The notes below the pieces were generated by a model, which was given only the letters and a program-made list of their open reading frames with translations, did no database searches and was not told where the DNA came from. Below are positions 1-9,224 of a stretch of DNA of 64,000 bases, piece by piece. How positions within the stretch are numbered: position 1 is the first letter of the stretch; every line of letters begins with the position of its first letter. A program made the position numbers and the translations under genes. The stretch is from UBA12481 sp942493265 (lineage in GTDB: Bacteria > Bacteroidota > Bacteroidia > Bacteroidales > UBA12481): assembly GCA_942493265.1 (NCBI GenBank), contig OW818688.1, positions 2,852,001 through 2,916,000 of the forward strand, read 5' to 3'.

Positions 1-793
1 CGATTCGCTGGGAATATGGTATTTCTTTAGTTTTATACTCCTGCTGGTTGTCATTTTCTTTGCTTATTCCCAGATGATCATCCTTCGCCAGCGCAGGTAT
101 GCTGAGGTTCAGCGCGATTTTATCAACACCATGACCCATGAGTTTAAAACACCGCTGGCTTCCCTGTCAATGTCGGCCGACGTGATTCAGCGGCCTGATA
201 TAATTAAGGACCCTGAACGTCTTTTCAGATACGGAGAAATCATCCGAAGCCAGGTTAACCACCTGCTTAAACAGGTTGAATTGGTTCTGGAAATGGGGGG
301 GCCTTCCGGAGATAAGCTCCTGATTAAGAAGGTACCGGTTCAACTGAAGGTATTAGTCGGAGAGATTTTCGAGCAAATGGAACCGCATATCCATTGCTCA
401 AAGGGAACATTAACACTGAGCTACCAGTCAAAAATTGAAACCATTGAGGCCGATCCCCTCCATCTGTCCAATATTTTGCTTAACCTGCTTGACAATGCCT
501 TGAAGTATTCCGGCGATGTTCCGGTTATTGAGGTTACCATTTCAGATTCTTCCGACGGATTGTTCATCGAAGTGCGTGATCACGGAATCGGGATTCCTGC
601 AAAACTGACCAAAAGGATCTTCGAGAAGTTTTACCGTGTGCCAACCGGGAATGTTCATAATGCCAAAGGCTTCGGCCTGGGTCTTTATTATACCCGCAAT
701 GCTGTGAAAGCACATGGCTGGAAGATAAGCCTGGAAAGTAAGGAGGGGCAGGGTACCGTTGTCAGGATCATGATTGCTGTTAAAAAGAAATGA
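1..793 (+). CDS. Sensor histidine kinase, C-terminal part (5' end outside window)
   Basis: The reading frame is open from base 2, so the gene begins upstream of the window. The visible part starts with a hydrophobic helix (about bases 11-70) that ends a membrane-anchored sensor region. A HisKA domain follows, with the phospho-accepting His in HEFKTPL at bases 137-139, then a HATPase domain with N-box (LLNLLDNALKYS), G1 box (VRDHGIGIP), F-box (IFEKFYRV) and G2 box (GFGLGLYYT). All catalytic motifs look intact. It should autophosphorylate and pass phosphate to the regulator three bases downstream, with which it forms an operon. The signal cannot be inferred because the sensor domain is missing from the window. 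An internal ATG at 74 is not the real start. Confidence 0.93.
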   Translation, partial: DSLGIWYFFSFILLLVVIFFAYSQMIILRQRRYAEVQRDFINTMTHEFKTPLASLSMSADVIQRPDIIKDPERLFRYGEIIRSQVNHLLKQVELVLEMGGPSGDKLLIKKVPVQLKVLVGEIFEQMEPHIHCSKGTLTLSYQSKIETIEADPLHLSNILLNLLDNALKYSGDVPVIEVTISDSSDGLFIEVRDHGIGIPAKLTKRIFEKFYRVPTGNVHNAKGFGLGLYYTRNAVKAHGWKISLESKEGQGTVVRIMIAVKKK

Positions 794-796
794 TTT

Positions 797-1492
797 ATGG
801 AAAAGCCTGTTGTTCTGTACGTTGAGGATGATGAAACTTTGAAGTTTATTACTGCGGATAATCTCGAGCGTGAGCAATTTAGTGTGATTACCGCAACTGA
901 TGGAATGGAAGCCTGGGATCTGTTCCGTAAGCAAACCCCGGATATCTGTGTGCTGGATGTCAACCTGCCGAAAATGGATGGGTTTACCCTTGCACGCCGC
1001 ATAAGGGAAGAAAATCAGGATGTGCCTATCATATTTGTAACGGCAAAATCATTAAAAGAAGATAAACTGGAAGGCTTGCTTCTGGGCGGTGATGATTATC
1101 TCATTAAACCATTCAGTATTGAGGAACTTATCCTCAAAATCCGGATATTCCTGCGACGCTCAAAATCAATCAACGAACCTTCCCAGCAATCCCTGATAAA
1201 GTTTGGTGAGTATACCCTCCATCCGGCAAAATTACTTCTGACCAGTTATGCAGGGGAGATTAAACTAACTTTCCGGGAAACTGAACTACTCAGTTTCTTT
1301 CTCAAAAATCAGGAAGTTCTTCTGGGCCGTGAACAAATACTCGAATCCGTCTGGGGCGGAAATGATTATTTTGCCGGCCGCAGTCTCGATGTCTATATAT
1401 CCCGTTTACGAAAATACCTCAGTACCGATCCGTCTGTGAAAATTGAAAACAGGCACGGAATCGGATTCCAGTTTATCCTGAAACCATCGTGA
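797..1492 (+). CDS. OmpR/PhoB-family response regulator
   Basis: The 231-residue protein has an N-terminal receiver domain: acidic pocket D11-D12, phospho-acceptor D54 in VLDVNLPKMDG, the conserved Thr in FVTAKS and the Lys in LIKPF. A C-terminal winged-helix DNA-binding domain (about 130-230) contains the typical LTFRETELL and DVYISRLRKYL stretches. It lies three bases after the histidine kinase gene and is certainly its partner. The pair resembles Bacteroidota kinase-regulator systems linked to envelope or stress control, but target genes cannot be read from the sequence. The stop is 13 bases from the convergent CoA-binding protein gene. Confidence 0.95.
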   Translation: MEKPVVLYVEDDETLKFITADNLEREQFSVITATDGMEAWDLFRKQTPDICVLDVNLPKMDGFTLARRIREENQDVPIIFVTAKSLKEDKLEGLLLGGDDYLIKPFSIEELILKIRIFLRRSKSINEPSQQSLIKFGEYTLHPAKLLLTSYAGEIKLTFRETELLSFFLKNQEVLLGREQILESVWGGNDYFAGRSLDVYISRLRKYLSTDPSVKIENRHGIGFQFILKPS

Positions 1493-1505
1493 TACAGTAA
1501 ATTTT

Positions 1506-1955
1506 CTATTTCGGCATCCCACCGAAAAATCGTTTGAGGTTCCGGTGAAACTTATGGAAACTGTCGGGCTTATGGTGCATGAGAATGCATTGTTTGGTTA
1601 CCAGATTGACATCTTTGCCTTTTAACAGCGCCAATGCCTCCGGAGTATCTGATGACTGCTGTATCCAGATGTTTTTTATCCCCCTGGCCAATGCATCTTC
1701 AACAACCTTGGCTGTTTGATCCTTTTTAGTCATGATCAGGAGAGATTTTACTTCTGCCGGCAAATGACTGATGTCGGCATAACAAGTTGTTCCATTGATA
1801 GATTCAATATTGGGATTAATCGGGATAATATTCAGCCCTTTGCGGGTAAGCTCCTCATAGGCTACCCGTCCGAATTTTTTCGGATTCCGTGAAACTCCTG
1901 CCATGGCGATGGGTTGGACGGCAAGAAATTGTTCGATTTGCAGTTTGGTTGTCAT
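1506..1955 (-). CDS. CoA-binding domain protein (YccU-like)
   Basis: The predicted 149-residue protein has a Rossmann-like CoA-binding fold: IAMAGVSRNPKKFG near the N terminus, then GLNIIPINPN and a C-terminal CILMHHKPDSFHKFHR segment typical of the YccU/CoA_binding_2 family. Members bind CoA or nucleotides, but their cellular role is poorly defined. The start at 1955 (MTTKLQ) is chosen over an upstream in-frame ATG at 2075, because the longer form would overlap the divergent gene at 2026 and adds 40 residues without family similarity. The gene is convergent with the response regulator. Confidence 0.82.
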   Translation of the reverse strand: MTTKLQIEQFLAVQPIAMAGVSRNPKKFGRVAYEELTRKGLNIIPINPNIESINGTTCYADISHLPAEVKSLLIMTKKDQTAKVVEDALARGIKNIWIQQSSDTPEALALLKGKDVNLVTKQCILMHHKPDSFHKFHRNLKRFFGGMPK

Positions 1956-1972
1956 GGGTATTAAAATTTGAC

Positions 1973-1980
1973 CAAAGTTA
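1973..1980 (-). promoter_or_regulatory. Possible -7 promoter element of the CoA-binding protein gene
   Basis: The minus strand reads TAACTTTG, matching the Bacteroidota -7 consensus TAnnTTTG, 17 bases upstream of the chosen start. No good TTTG-type -33 box lies about 19 bases further upstream, so this is a weak call. Confidence 0.3.
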
Positions 1981-2025
1981 AAAAATCTAATTTGCTTCTT
2001 ACCTTTATGGCAAAACCATATCATC

Positions 2026-2694
2026 ATGAATTCAACAAATTTTTCAACTGAAACGCGCGAAATCAAAGACGTCAAACGGGTGCTGCTTAAGGATTATGGT
2101 CATCTTTTCATCAGTCAGGGTGAGGAGGAAAGTCTCCGGATTGAAGGCGAACCCGATGTGATTGCTACCGTTAAAACAATTGTGAGGGAAGGTGAACTGG
2201 TTTTGGATCTGGATGCAGGTTGGTTTGATAAAACCTGGAGCGCAATGACGAGTGCAGTTGAAGGAAGGGTTCTGAAATATCATCTGATGGTAAAAAGCCT
2301 GGATGGGATTTTTGTCCAGGGTACTGCCAGTATTAAAATGAATGGATTGAAAACCGAGTCTCTGTATATCACGCTCAAAGGAGCAGGTGAAATCGTTATT
2401 ACCGGTCTTGAAGCCGGATTGGTGGATGTTGATTTGCCTGGCGCCGGGCGGATTGCAATGGAGGGTAAAACCGACCGGCTTGCAGTATCCATGAAAGGTG
2501 CCGGAAGCTTCGATGCTCCTCAACTCGAATCACGCGAAGCAAAGGTTATTCTCAGAGGAGTCGGAAAAGCCACCGTTTGGTCAACAGCTCAGCTGGATGC
2601 TACCGTCGAAGGAATCGGCGCAATTGACTATTATGGCAATCCAGTAGTCAGGCAGAATGTTTCAGGTTTAGGTAAAGTAAACGCCAGGCGATAA
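2026..2694 (+). CDS. DUF2807 (head GIN domain) protein
   Basis: The 222-residue protein fits the DUF2807 family: repeated short beta strands forming a right-handed beta-helix, with recurring Gly/Ala turns (KGAGEIVITG, PGAGRIAMEG, KGAGSFDAP, GVGKATVW, GIGAIDYYG). The roughly 19-residue periodicity is plain in the second half. Family members are common in Bacteroidota and usually exported; here no clear signal peptide is seen at this start, so location is uncertain. Function is unknown; the old name, putative auto-transporter adhesin, rests on fold alone. It is divergent from the CoA-binding gene and followed by a strong terminator. Confidence 0.85.
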   Translation: MNSTNFSTETREIKDVKRVLLKDYGHLFISQGEEESLRIEGEPDVIATVKTIVREGELVLDLDAGWFDKTWSAMTSAVEGRVLKYHLMVKSLDGIFVQGTASIKMNGLKTESLYITLKGAGEIVITGLEAGLVDVDLPGAGRIAMEGKTDRLAVSMKGAGSFDAPQLESREAKVILRGVGKATVWSTAQLDATVEGIGAIDYYGNPVVRQNVSGLGKVNARR

Positions 2695-2696
2695 TT

Positions 2697-2721
2697 CCCG
2701 GACCGAAGTCCGGGGTTTTTT
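2697..2721 (+). terminator. Rho-independent terminator after the DUF2807 gene
   Basis: A perfect 7-bp stem (CCCGGAC / GTCCGGG) with loop CGAA is followed by GTTTTTT. It begins two bases after the stop codon of the DUF2807 gene. Confidence 0.9.
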
Positions 2722-2744
2722 ATCATCGTAATTCAGTTGTGCAG

Positions 2745-3431
2745 TTATAAGGTGCTGATCTTCAGGTTCCGGTAATAAGTCTTTGCCCCTGCATGCTTGC
2801 CCTGCAATCCAATGAAACCCTTGGTGGGTAAGCTGGAGAAAGGACTGCTTAACCATTCCGGAATTTCACTCCCGTCAGGATTCGTTTTAGCACTGGTCCA
2901 TTTCGACATGTCCATGGTGGTCACAGGCTTACCGTTAAGAACAATATAAATCATCTTGCCCTTACAGGCAACCGTCATGCGGTTCCAATCCCCGGCTTTT
3001 TTCCCCGCCTGTTCTGTCGGTGCCAGGTGACCAAAGATCGATGCACATTGCCAGGTTCCCGGAACATTTGCCCATTTCTCACTGGAATCATCAAGAATCT
3101 GAATCTCAACGGAATGAGGGATCCAATCATTCTTATCGGTGCAATACACAACAACCCCGCTGTTGGCACCGGGCTCAACCATGAATTCCAGGTCGAGAAT
3201 GAAATTCTCATATTCAACCTTTGTAAAGATGATCTGATCTTCATCCGCAGTCAAAACCCCATGAATGCTCGTCCATACTTTTGCCTTATAATCAGCATCC
3301 GATAAATCTTCCTTAAAGAGATCCGCCCATCTTTTAGTATTCGGATGATCCTTTAACGGCAGGCTTATTTGTGCATAACCTGATGTTGCAGTAACGATCA
3401 TAATAAGGGCCAAACATGATTTGATTTTCAT
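2745..3431 (-). CDS. Secreted DUF1080 (3-keto-disaccharide hydrolase-like) protein
   Basis: The 228-residue protein has a signal peptide (MKIKSCLALIMIVTATSGYAQ) and one DUF1080 concanavalin-like beta-sandwich domain, recognisable from NFILDLEFMVEPGANSGVVVY, VEIQILDD and WNRMTVACKGKMIYIVLNGK. The family acts on 3-keto-glycosides or their elimination products, as hydrolase or hydratase depending on member. It is the last gene of a minus-strand set (DUF1080, Gfo/Idh, DUF1080) and lies 31 bases after the oxidoreductase gene. The pairing with an oxidoreductase supports a role in oxidising glycosides at C3 and then cleaving them. Which sugar is handled is not visible. Confidence 0.87.
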   Translation of the reverse strand: MKIKSCLALIMIVTATSGYAQISLPLKDHPNTKRWADLFKEDLSDADYKAKVWTSIHGVLTADEDQIIFTKVEYENFILDLEFMVEPGANSGVVVYCTDKNDWIPHSVEIQILDDSSEKWANVPGTWQCASIFGHLAPTEQAGKKAGDWNRMTVACKGKMIYIVLNGKPVTTMDMSKWTSAKTNPDGSEIPEWLSSPFSSLPTKGFIGLQGKHAGAKTYYRNLKISTL

Positions 3432-3462
3432 AAGAGATTGTTAATTATTGTTTTAGTGCTAA

Positions 3463-4956
3463 TTATTTTGGCATGGCCGGTAAGCTGTATCCTTCCCGGT
3501 AAGTATGACGGATATATTCATTTGCACTTTCCAATGCGTTGAACCTGGCATATTGAGTGTTAAAGTTCGGATGTCCGTCGATAACTTTAAACTCATCCGC
3601 GGTTACGATTATCAATTCTTCCGATCCTGAGATATTGGTGAACTTCATATTTCCGGCATCCCATTTCAGCGACTTATTCAAGCTCTGAAGTCTGATCGCC
3701 AGAACACCCAGAAGCACTGATTCGTTGAATGGGCCGGCAAAACCAAAGTTCGAGGTTGCTTCTGTCCGGCTTTCAGGTGATTCTTTACAGGCCCGGATCC
3801 AATCCTGCTCATGCGGCCCGTCAACATAACCCGTTGCACCCGGAATTCGGGGCAGGTAGGCATTTACCTGTGGTGTTCGTCCTGATAGCAGGCGACTGTT
3901 AAATCCTCCGCATCCACATATCAGGGTGTCTTTCGAACCGATAAACAAGCATCCCCCTAAACCGTCGGCCATCAGGTTTTCTCCTTCCGGCAGCATTTCA
4001 TACACCGAAGGAAGCAAACCTCCGTCGTACCAGTAAAGATCAACTCCAGGCATCCCTATTTTTGGCATGTTGTCGCGTGCCGAAAAGGTAAATTTCACTG
4101 TTTCAGCCTGCGGAGCGGATTCTGTATTGACCTGGGTGGAACTGCCCTGCACCTGCTCGGGATGTTTTAATTTCAATGCCTGAAATACGGGATCCAATAC
4201 GTGACAAGCCATGTCGCCGAATGCACCCGTGCCGAAATCCCACCATCCCCGCCAGTTCCATGGAGTATAGGCCTCATGGAATGGACGCATTTTTGCCGGC
4301 CCGATGAATAAATCCCAGTCCATGGTCTTGGGTACAGGCATCACCTGCGACGGGCGCTGCAACCCTTGTGGCCAGATCGGACGGTCGGTCCAGGCATGTA
4401 CTTCCCGGATTTCTCCGATCTCCCCGTTCCAGATCCATTCGCAAAGCTGACGAACCCCATGCCCGGAGTTGCCCTGGTTCCCCATCTGGGTGGCAACCTT
4501 TTGCTGTTCTGCCAGCCTGGTGAGTAACCTTGATTCATAAACCGAATGGGTAAGCGGCTTCTGACAATATACATGCTTGCCAAGGGATAATGCATGCGCA
4601 GCAATAGCCGCATGCGAGTGGTCGGCCGTGGCAACCATTACCGCATCAATCGACCCGCTCATCTCATCAAACATCTTGCGCCAATCCCAATATTTTTTGG
4701 CTCTGGGAAATTCCTTAAAGCATTTGTCCGCATATTTCCAGTCAACATCGCATAATCCCACAATATTTTCCGTAGCCATTCCAACCAGATTCGGATGCCC
4801 TTTGCCGCCGATCCCGATTCCTGCAATATTGAGCTTGTCACTCGGCAATTTATGCCCTAACCCGCTCACAGTATGACTTGGAATAACCGAGATTCCTGCG
4901 GCTGCAATTGCTGTATTTTTGAGAAAATTCCGGCGTGAATAATTCCTGGATATCAT
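3463..4956 (-). CDS. Gfo/Idh/MocA-family oxidoreductase with Tat-type signal
   Basis: The 497-residue protein begins with a twin-arginine signal (SRRNFLKNTAIAAAG), so it is probably exported folded with its NAD(P) cofactor. The Rossmann half carries the nucleotide site (LNIAGIGIGGKG) and the EKP-like motif is present as CQKPLTHSVYESR. The C-terminal half matches the Gfo/Idh/MocA alpha/beta domain; the long form near 500 residues is common in Bacteroidota and Planctomycetes. It is flanked by two DUF1080 genes, 10 bases after the upstream one and 31 before the other, which suggests a shared pathway in which it oxidises a sugar hydroxyl. The substrate is unknown. Confidence 0.9.
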   Translation of the reverse strand: MISRNYSRRNFLKNTAIAAAGISVIPSHTVSGLGHKLPSDKLNIAGIGIGGKGHPNLVGMATENIVGLCDVDWKYADKCFKEFPRAKKYWDWRKMFDEMSGSIDAVMVATADHSHAAIAAHALSLGKHVYCQKPLTHSVYESRLLTRLAEQQKVATQMGNQGNSGHGVRQLCEWIWNGEIGEIREVHAWTDRPIWPQGLQRPSQVMPVPKTMDWDLFIGPAKMRPFHEAYTPWNWRGWWDFGTGAFGDMACHVLDPVFQALKLKHPEQVQGSSTQVNTESAPQAETVKFTFSARDNMPKIGMPGVDLYWYDGGLLPSVYEMLPEGENLMADGLGGCLFIGSKDTLICGCGGFNSRLLSGRTPQVNAYLPRIPGATGYVDGPHEQDWIRACKESPESRTEATSNFGFAGPFNESVLLGVLAIRLQSLNKSLKWDAGNMKFTNISGSEELIIVTADEFKVIDGHPNFNTQYARFNALESANEYIRHTYREGYSLPAMPK

Positions 4957-4966
4957 GATATTGATC

Positions 4967-5740
4967 TTATTTGTTGGATTTCAGTTCCTTGATTTTGATA
5001 TTCCGGTACCACACCTTTGTTCCATGATTTTGTAACGAGATATATCCTTCCTCAAATTTCCCCCAATCCGGAAAGCCCGACCATTTCCCGCTGTTCCGTA
5101 GTTTCATCCATTCACTTGAATACTTTTCATATTTAACAACCAGTTTGCCGTTAAGATACTGAGTTACCTGGTTTCCATTGACTTCCAGTTTTAGTGAATT
5201 CCATTCGCCAACCGGCTTATACGGGCGGGCCATTGGCGGATACATGGCATAGTTAGCCCCGTTGATCTGCCAGTCTTCCAGTTTATCAGGCCAGTTTTCG
5301 TGGTCAATTACCTGGAATTCCGGACCGGTTTCATACGGATATTTATATTTCGGATCTTCGGAAACCTGAAAAATAATGCCGCTGTTTGCTCCATTTGTCA
5401 GCTTATAGTCTGCCACTAAAATAAAATTACGATAACTTTTATTGGTGATGATGTCCTGATCTTCCCCGCCACCCTTACTGTTCATAGTCAGGGATCCATC
5501 TTCGATGGTCCAGCAATCCGGAAAGATTTTCATGTTGTAACCATGCCACCCGGTAGTGGTCTTTCCATCAAAAAGCAATTTCCAGCCGTCAGCTTTCTCG
5601 CTCCTGGTCAGGGTATTGAGTGATGAATTTTTGGCTGGCTTTGAGGAGCGGGTCGCACTGCGTACCTGAGCCGGTGCTCCTGCCGAAACGAGGATAAAGG
5701 CCAGTATGCAGAAAACGATTGCGCCATTGGATTTTTTCAT
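4967..5740 (-). CDS. Secreted DUF1080 (3-keto-disaccharide hydrolase-like) protein
   Basis: The 257-residue protein has a signal peptide (about 1-25) and a DUF1080 domain beginning at DGWKLLFDGKTTTGWHGY, with NFILVADYKLTNGANSGI, EFQVIDHENWPD and WNSLKLEVNGNQVTQYLNGK. This is a fuller and more typical member than the one at 2745, with which it shares only the fold pattern. It is the first gene of the three-gene minus-strand set and lies 10 bases ahead of the oxidoreductase. Two different DUF1080 proteins beside one oxidoreductase suggests either two substrates or two steps, such as hydration and hydrolysis. That division is inference. Confidence 0.9.
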   Translation of the reverse strand: MKKSNGAIVFCILAFILVSAGAPAQVRSATRSSKPAKNSSLNTLTRSEKADGWKLLFDGKTTTGWHGYNMKIFPDCWTIEDGSLTMNSKGGGEDQDIITNKSYRNFILVADYKLTNGANSGIIFQVSEDPKYKYPYETGPEFQVIDHENWPDKLEDWQINGANYAMYPPMARPYKPVGEWNSLKLEVNGNQVTQYLNGKLVVKYEKYSSEWMKLRNSGKWSGFPDWGKFEEGYISLQNHGTKVWYRNIKIKELKSNK

Positions 5741-5822
5741 TTTTTCAGGCTTTTCGGGTTCGTTAATTTAATACTGAAAAATAGTTGTATTTTTCCTGAA
5801 ATCATCTTCTCACCCCTCAGCC

Positions 5823-8800
5823 ATGAAAAATTTATCAGCTTCATTGCTCGGATTAACCCTCCTGCTTTTAATCGGCACGGGTTCAATATCAGGTCAGTCA
5901 AACTCTAAAACCTTGTACCTTCCCGGTTTTGCCAAAGGGATCAGCGGTGTTGACTTCAATTACCGTTCACCTTTTCCTCAAAACCTGGATGCGTATATCC
6001 TGCGCAATTCATTCGAGAATAATGCAATGAGCTGGTCAACAGCGCTTCCTGCACAATTGGGGAGACAAGACAAGGTCGCCTTTGTTTTTATGGCAGCCAT
6101 GTCAACCGATAGCCCTGTAAACCAATATCAGCTGACAGTAAGCAATGGAGAGGTTTTTACTTTTACCAACAATCAGGAGACCATGTGGACGGTAATAGGT
6201 TCCATGGGTGGCGAACTGGCATTTTATCAGGCAAAAAATCTGCCCGGGATTGAAATCAACGGTTTCATGATCCTCACAATACCCTCTGAAAGAATCAAAT
6301 CCAAAGAGTCGGTTGAGATTAAATTAACCCTTCTGCCAACCAGCCGGAGTTCGTGGATCATCATTTTTAAGAAAGCACTGGAAAACCTGACCAGCATTTC
6401 CAATTCTCCCGTTCTGGTAAGGGAAAATGGTTCAGTCAGGCAGCAGGTTACAATCACCCAGATTCAATTCAAAAATCCTGGTACCGTTACCTTTAGCTCA
6501 GGTGGGAAATTGTTGCTCACCTGCCAAACCAGGATCGGATTTAATAAGTTCTTTGTCCCGGTTCCAATGGTTAAATCCGATAAGAAGGTGGCAATCACAA
6601 TGAAATATGAAGACGGAACTTCTGAAAACCTTGCAACCACTGTGGTTCCTGTTAAGAAGTGGGAAATTTACCTGGTGCAGCATGCCCATACGGATATCGG
6701 TTATACCCGTCCCCAATCGGAAATTCTTGCCGAACATCTGCGCTACATCGATTATGCCCTTGATTATTGCGATCTGACTGATAACATGCCCGATGACGCG
6801 AAATTCCGCTGGACCTGCGAGGCAACCTGGGTGGTAAGGGAGTATTTAAGAACGCGGCCGCAGTCACAGATCGACCGGTTTAAAAAAAGGATCAGCGAGG
6901 GTCGGGTAGAGGTTACCGGGATGTACTTCAATATGGCTGAAATTGCAGATGAAAATATTATGTTTGATTTCCTTCAGCCCCTTCGGGAAATTAAGGATCA
7001 GGGTATTACGGTGAAAACAACCATGCAGAACGATGTAAACGGCGTAGCCTGGTGCCTTCCCGATTATCTGAAAAATACAGGGGTTAAATACCTGTCTATG
7101 GGAATCAACGAAACACGTTCCATTCTTCCATTCAAAATTCCTACCTGTTTCTGGTGGGAGGCGCCATCCGGTTCCCGCCTTCTTGCCTTCCGGAGCGATC
7201 ATTATATGACCGGAAATTTCTTCGGTTTGCCTGAAGCCGCCTCATTTGATCCGGATAAAATCTTTGAATATTTGAAAAACCTTGAAAGTAATGGCTATCC
7301 CTTTGATCGGATCGCAGCTCAGTTCTCAGGATATATGACCGATAATGCACCCCCTTCAACAGGTGCCTGTGAGATAATCAAAGCCTGGAATGAAAGATAT
7401 GAATCGCCTAAACTCCGGCTGTCTGTTGCTTCGGAATTTTTTGATTATGTTGAAAAGAACTATTCGGCATCCCTGCCGGTTTACCGGAATGCCTGGCTCG
7501 ACTGGTGGACCGACGGCTTTGGATCCACTTCACGCGAAACTGCAAAAACGCGCAAAACCCAGAATATTAAACAGGTTGATGAAGGAATGTTTGCCATGGT
7601 CAGTATCCTTGGCGGAGATTTATCGTCTGATCTGAAAAGCAAAATCGAGCACATCAGCGAAAATGCTCTCTTTTTCGATGAGCATACCGTTGGTGCTGAT
7701 GAGAGTATTGAAAAGCCCTATTCCGAAAATACAACTGAACAGTGGCTGCAGAAAGGTGCCTATGCCTGGGAAGCCCTCAAGAAAGTGACTCTGCTGAACG
7801 AAGATGCTCTTGGACGCATTCAGCCTTTTCTGAAGAAATCCGGTTCTCCGCTCATTTATGTTATTAATTCCATGGGCTGGCAGCGGTCAGGGATTGTGGA
7901 ACTCTTTGTGGATTATCAGATTATTCCTCTGCGGAAGGATTTCAAACTCATCGATCTCGCAACCAATCAACCTATTCAGGTACAATTAGTCAGAACCCGG
8001 AGCGAAGGCGCATACTGGGCCTTAAGCGTTGAGGATATTCCGGCATTAGGATGGAAAGCTTTCAGGGTACAATCAGGTTCATTGGCTTCACCGATGCCAG
8101 GAGTGGAAAATAAGGTGTCGAATATCATTGAAAATCAATACTATAAATTGACTTTTGATGCTGCCACAGGCGCTCTTTCCGGCTTATTCGACAAGGAGCT
8201 CAACAGGGAACTGATCGACAGCAAAAATCCCTGGAAACTTGGACAGTTGGTGAGGGAGACTCTCAGCGATCGTAATAATATGAAAGAAACCTCCCATTCA
8301 ACTGTAGTAAATGTGAAAATGGAAAATGGCGCCAACGGTGAATTATGGAAGAGTGTCAGATTCCTGGCCGATATGGAAGGATTTGAAAAAGGAACATCCC
8401 TCGCACCTAAGGGGCTTGAATGGGAAGTCCGGTTGTATAATAAAACGAAACTGATTGAATTTCACTACCTGGGCAGAAAAGAGATTATTACCAGTCCGGA
8501 AGGTTTATATGTCAGTTTCCCATTCAGCCTGCCTGGCTCGCGAATCGTTTTTGAAACAATTGGGGGTACTTTGACACAGGGAAAACAGCTGCCCGGTTCA
8601 TCAACCGATTGGAACGTGGCTCAGAATTTTGTTTCCGTCAGAAGCCCAGAGGGCCAGATTATCCTGGTCAGTGATGAAATTCCGCTCTGGCAATTCGGAG
8701 GATTCAACCTGGGGAAATTTGACAGAAATCAGCCTCCGGCCAAACCATGGCTCTATTCCTGGGTGATGAATAATTACTGGACAACCAACTTCAGGGCTTT

Positions 8801-9209
8801 TCAGGAGGGTGGATTTCACTGGACCTATCAGCTTACTACAACAAAAGATACCACCAATGCTGCCGCTTCGATATTTGCCCGCGGCCTGCGTAATCCATTT
8901 CCCACCCGGACTTTCCCCGCCGGGAAGGATGAGTTGACCACCCCGGTTTTTCAAACACTCAAAACCACAGGGTCTTCAAATGTTTTATTGGTGAATTCGC
9001 GACCGGCTTTTGATAAGAAAGGAAGTGTTTTGCTTCACTTTCGGGAACTCGATGGAGTGCCGGGATCTGTAATCGTCACTTCTGCGATAGCAGGACGATC
9101 CATTCGCAAGATGGTGGAGGTGAATGTAATAGGAGAGGAAACAGGCCAGCCCCTTCAGTCAGTTAACTTGAATGCATTCGAGGAAAAATTCATCCGCATT
9201 GATTTATGA
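5823..9209 (+). CDS. Secreted GH38 alpha-mannosidase-like glycoside hydrolase
   Basis: The 1128-residue protein has a signal peptide (cleaved near SGQS, about residue 25), an N-terminal beta domain (about 30-275), the GH38 catalytic barrel (from about 280) and a C-terminal mannosidase beta domain. The zinc-site motif appears as H287-A-H289-T-D291, and the probable nucleophile is D404 in MQNDVNG. The GH38 family cleaves alpha-mannosides with retention and depends on a metal. The 250-residue N-terminal extension is longer than in minimal bacterial enzymes. The gene is divergent from the DUF1080-oxidoreductase genes, with only 82 bases between, so it is probably co-regulated with them in glycan use. 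The exact linkage is unknown. Confidence 0.9.
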   Translation: MKNLSASLLGLTLLLLIGTGSISGQSNSKTLYLPGFAKGISGVDFNYRSPFPQNLDAYILRNSFENNAMSWSTALPAQLGRQDKVAFVFMAAMSTDSPVNQYQLTVSNGEVFTFTNNQETMWTVIGSMGGELAFYQAKNLPGIEINGFMILTIPSERIKSKESVEIKLTLLPTSRSSWIIIFKKALENLTSISNSPVLVRENGSVRQQVTITQIQFKNPGTVTFSSGGKLLLTCQTRIGFNKFFVPVPMVKSDKKVAITMKYEDGTSENLATTVVPVKKWEIYLVQHAHTDIGYTRPQSEILAEHLRYIDYALDYCDLTDNMPDDAKFRWTCEATWVVREYLRTRPQSQIDRFKKRISEGRVEVTGMYFNMAEIADENIMFDFLQPLREIKDQGITVKTTMQNDVNGVAWCLPDYLKNTGVKYLSMGINETRSILPFKIPTCFWWEAPSGSRLLAFRSDHYMTGNFFGLPEAASFDPDKIFEYLKNLESNGYPFDRIAAQFSGYMTDNAPPSTGACEIIKAWNERYESPKLRLSVASEFFDYVEKNYSASLPVYRNAWLDWWTDGFGSTSRETAKTRKTQNIKQVDEGMFAMVSILGGDLSSDLKSKIEHISENALFFDEHTVGADESIEKPYSENTTEQWLQKGAYAWEALKKVTLLNEDALGRIQPFLKKSGSPLIYVINSMGWQRSGIVELFVDYQIIPLRKDFKLIDLATNQPIQVQLVRTRSEGAYWALSVEDIPALGWKAFRVQSGSLASPMPGVENKVSNIIENQYYKLTFDAATGALSGLFDKELNRELIDSKNPWKLGQLVRETLSDRNNMKETSHSTVVNVKMENGANGELWKSVRFLADMEGFEKGTSLAPKGLEWEVRLYNKTKLIEFHYLGRKEIITSPEGLYVSFPFSLPGSRIVFETIGGTLTQGKQLPGSSTDWNVAQNFVSVRSPEGQIILVSDEIPLWQFGGFNLGKFDRNQPPAKPWLYSWVMNNYWTTNFRAFQEGGFHWTYQLTTTKDTTNAAASIFARGLRNPFPTRTFPAGKDELTTPVFQTLKTTGSSNVLLVNSRPAFDKKGSVLLHFRELDGVPGSVIVTSAIAGRSIRKMVEVNVIGEETGQPLQSVNLNAFEEKFIRIDL

Positions 9210-9224
9210 CAACGCCCTCTGTAA

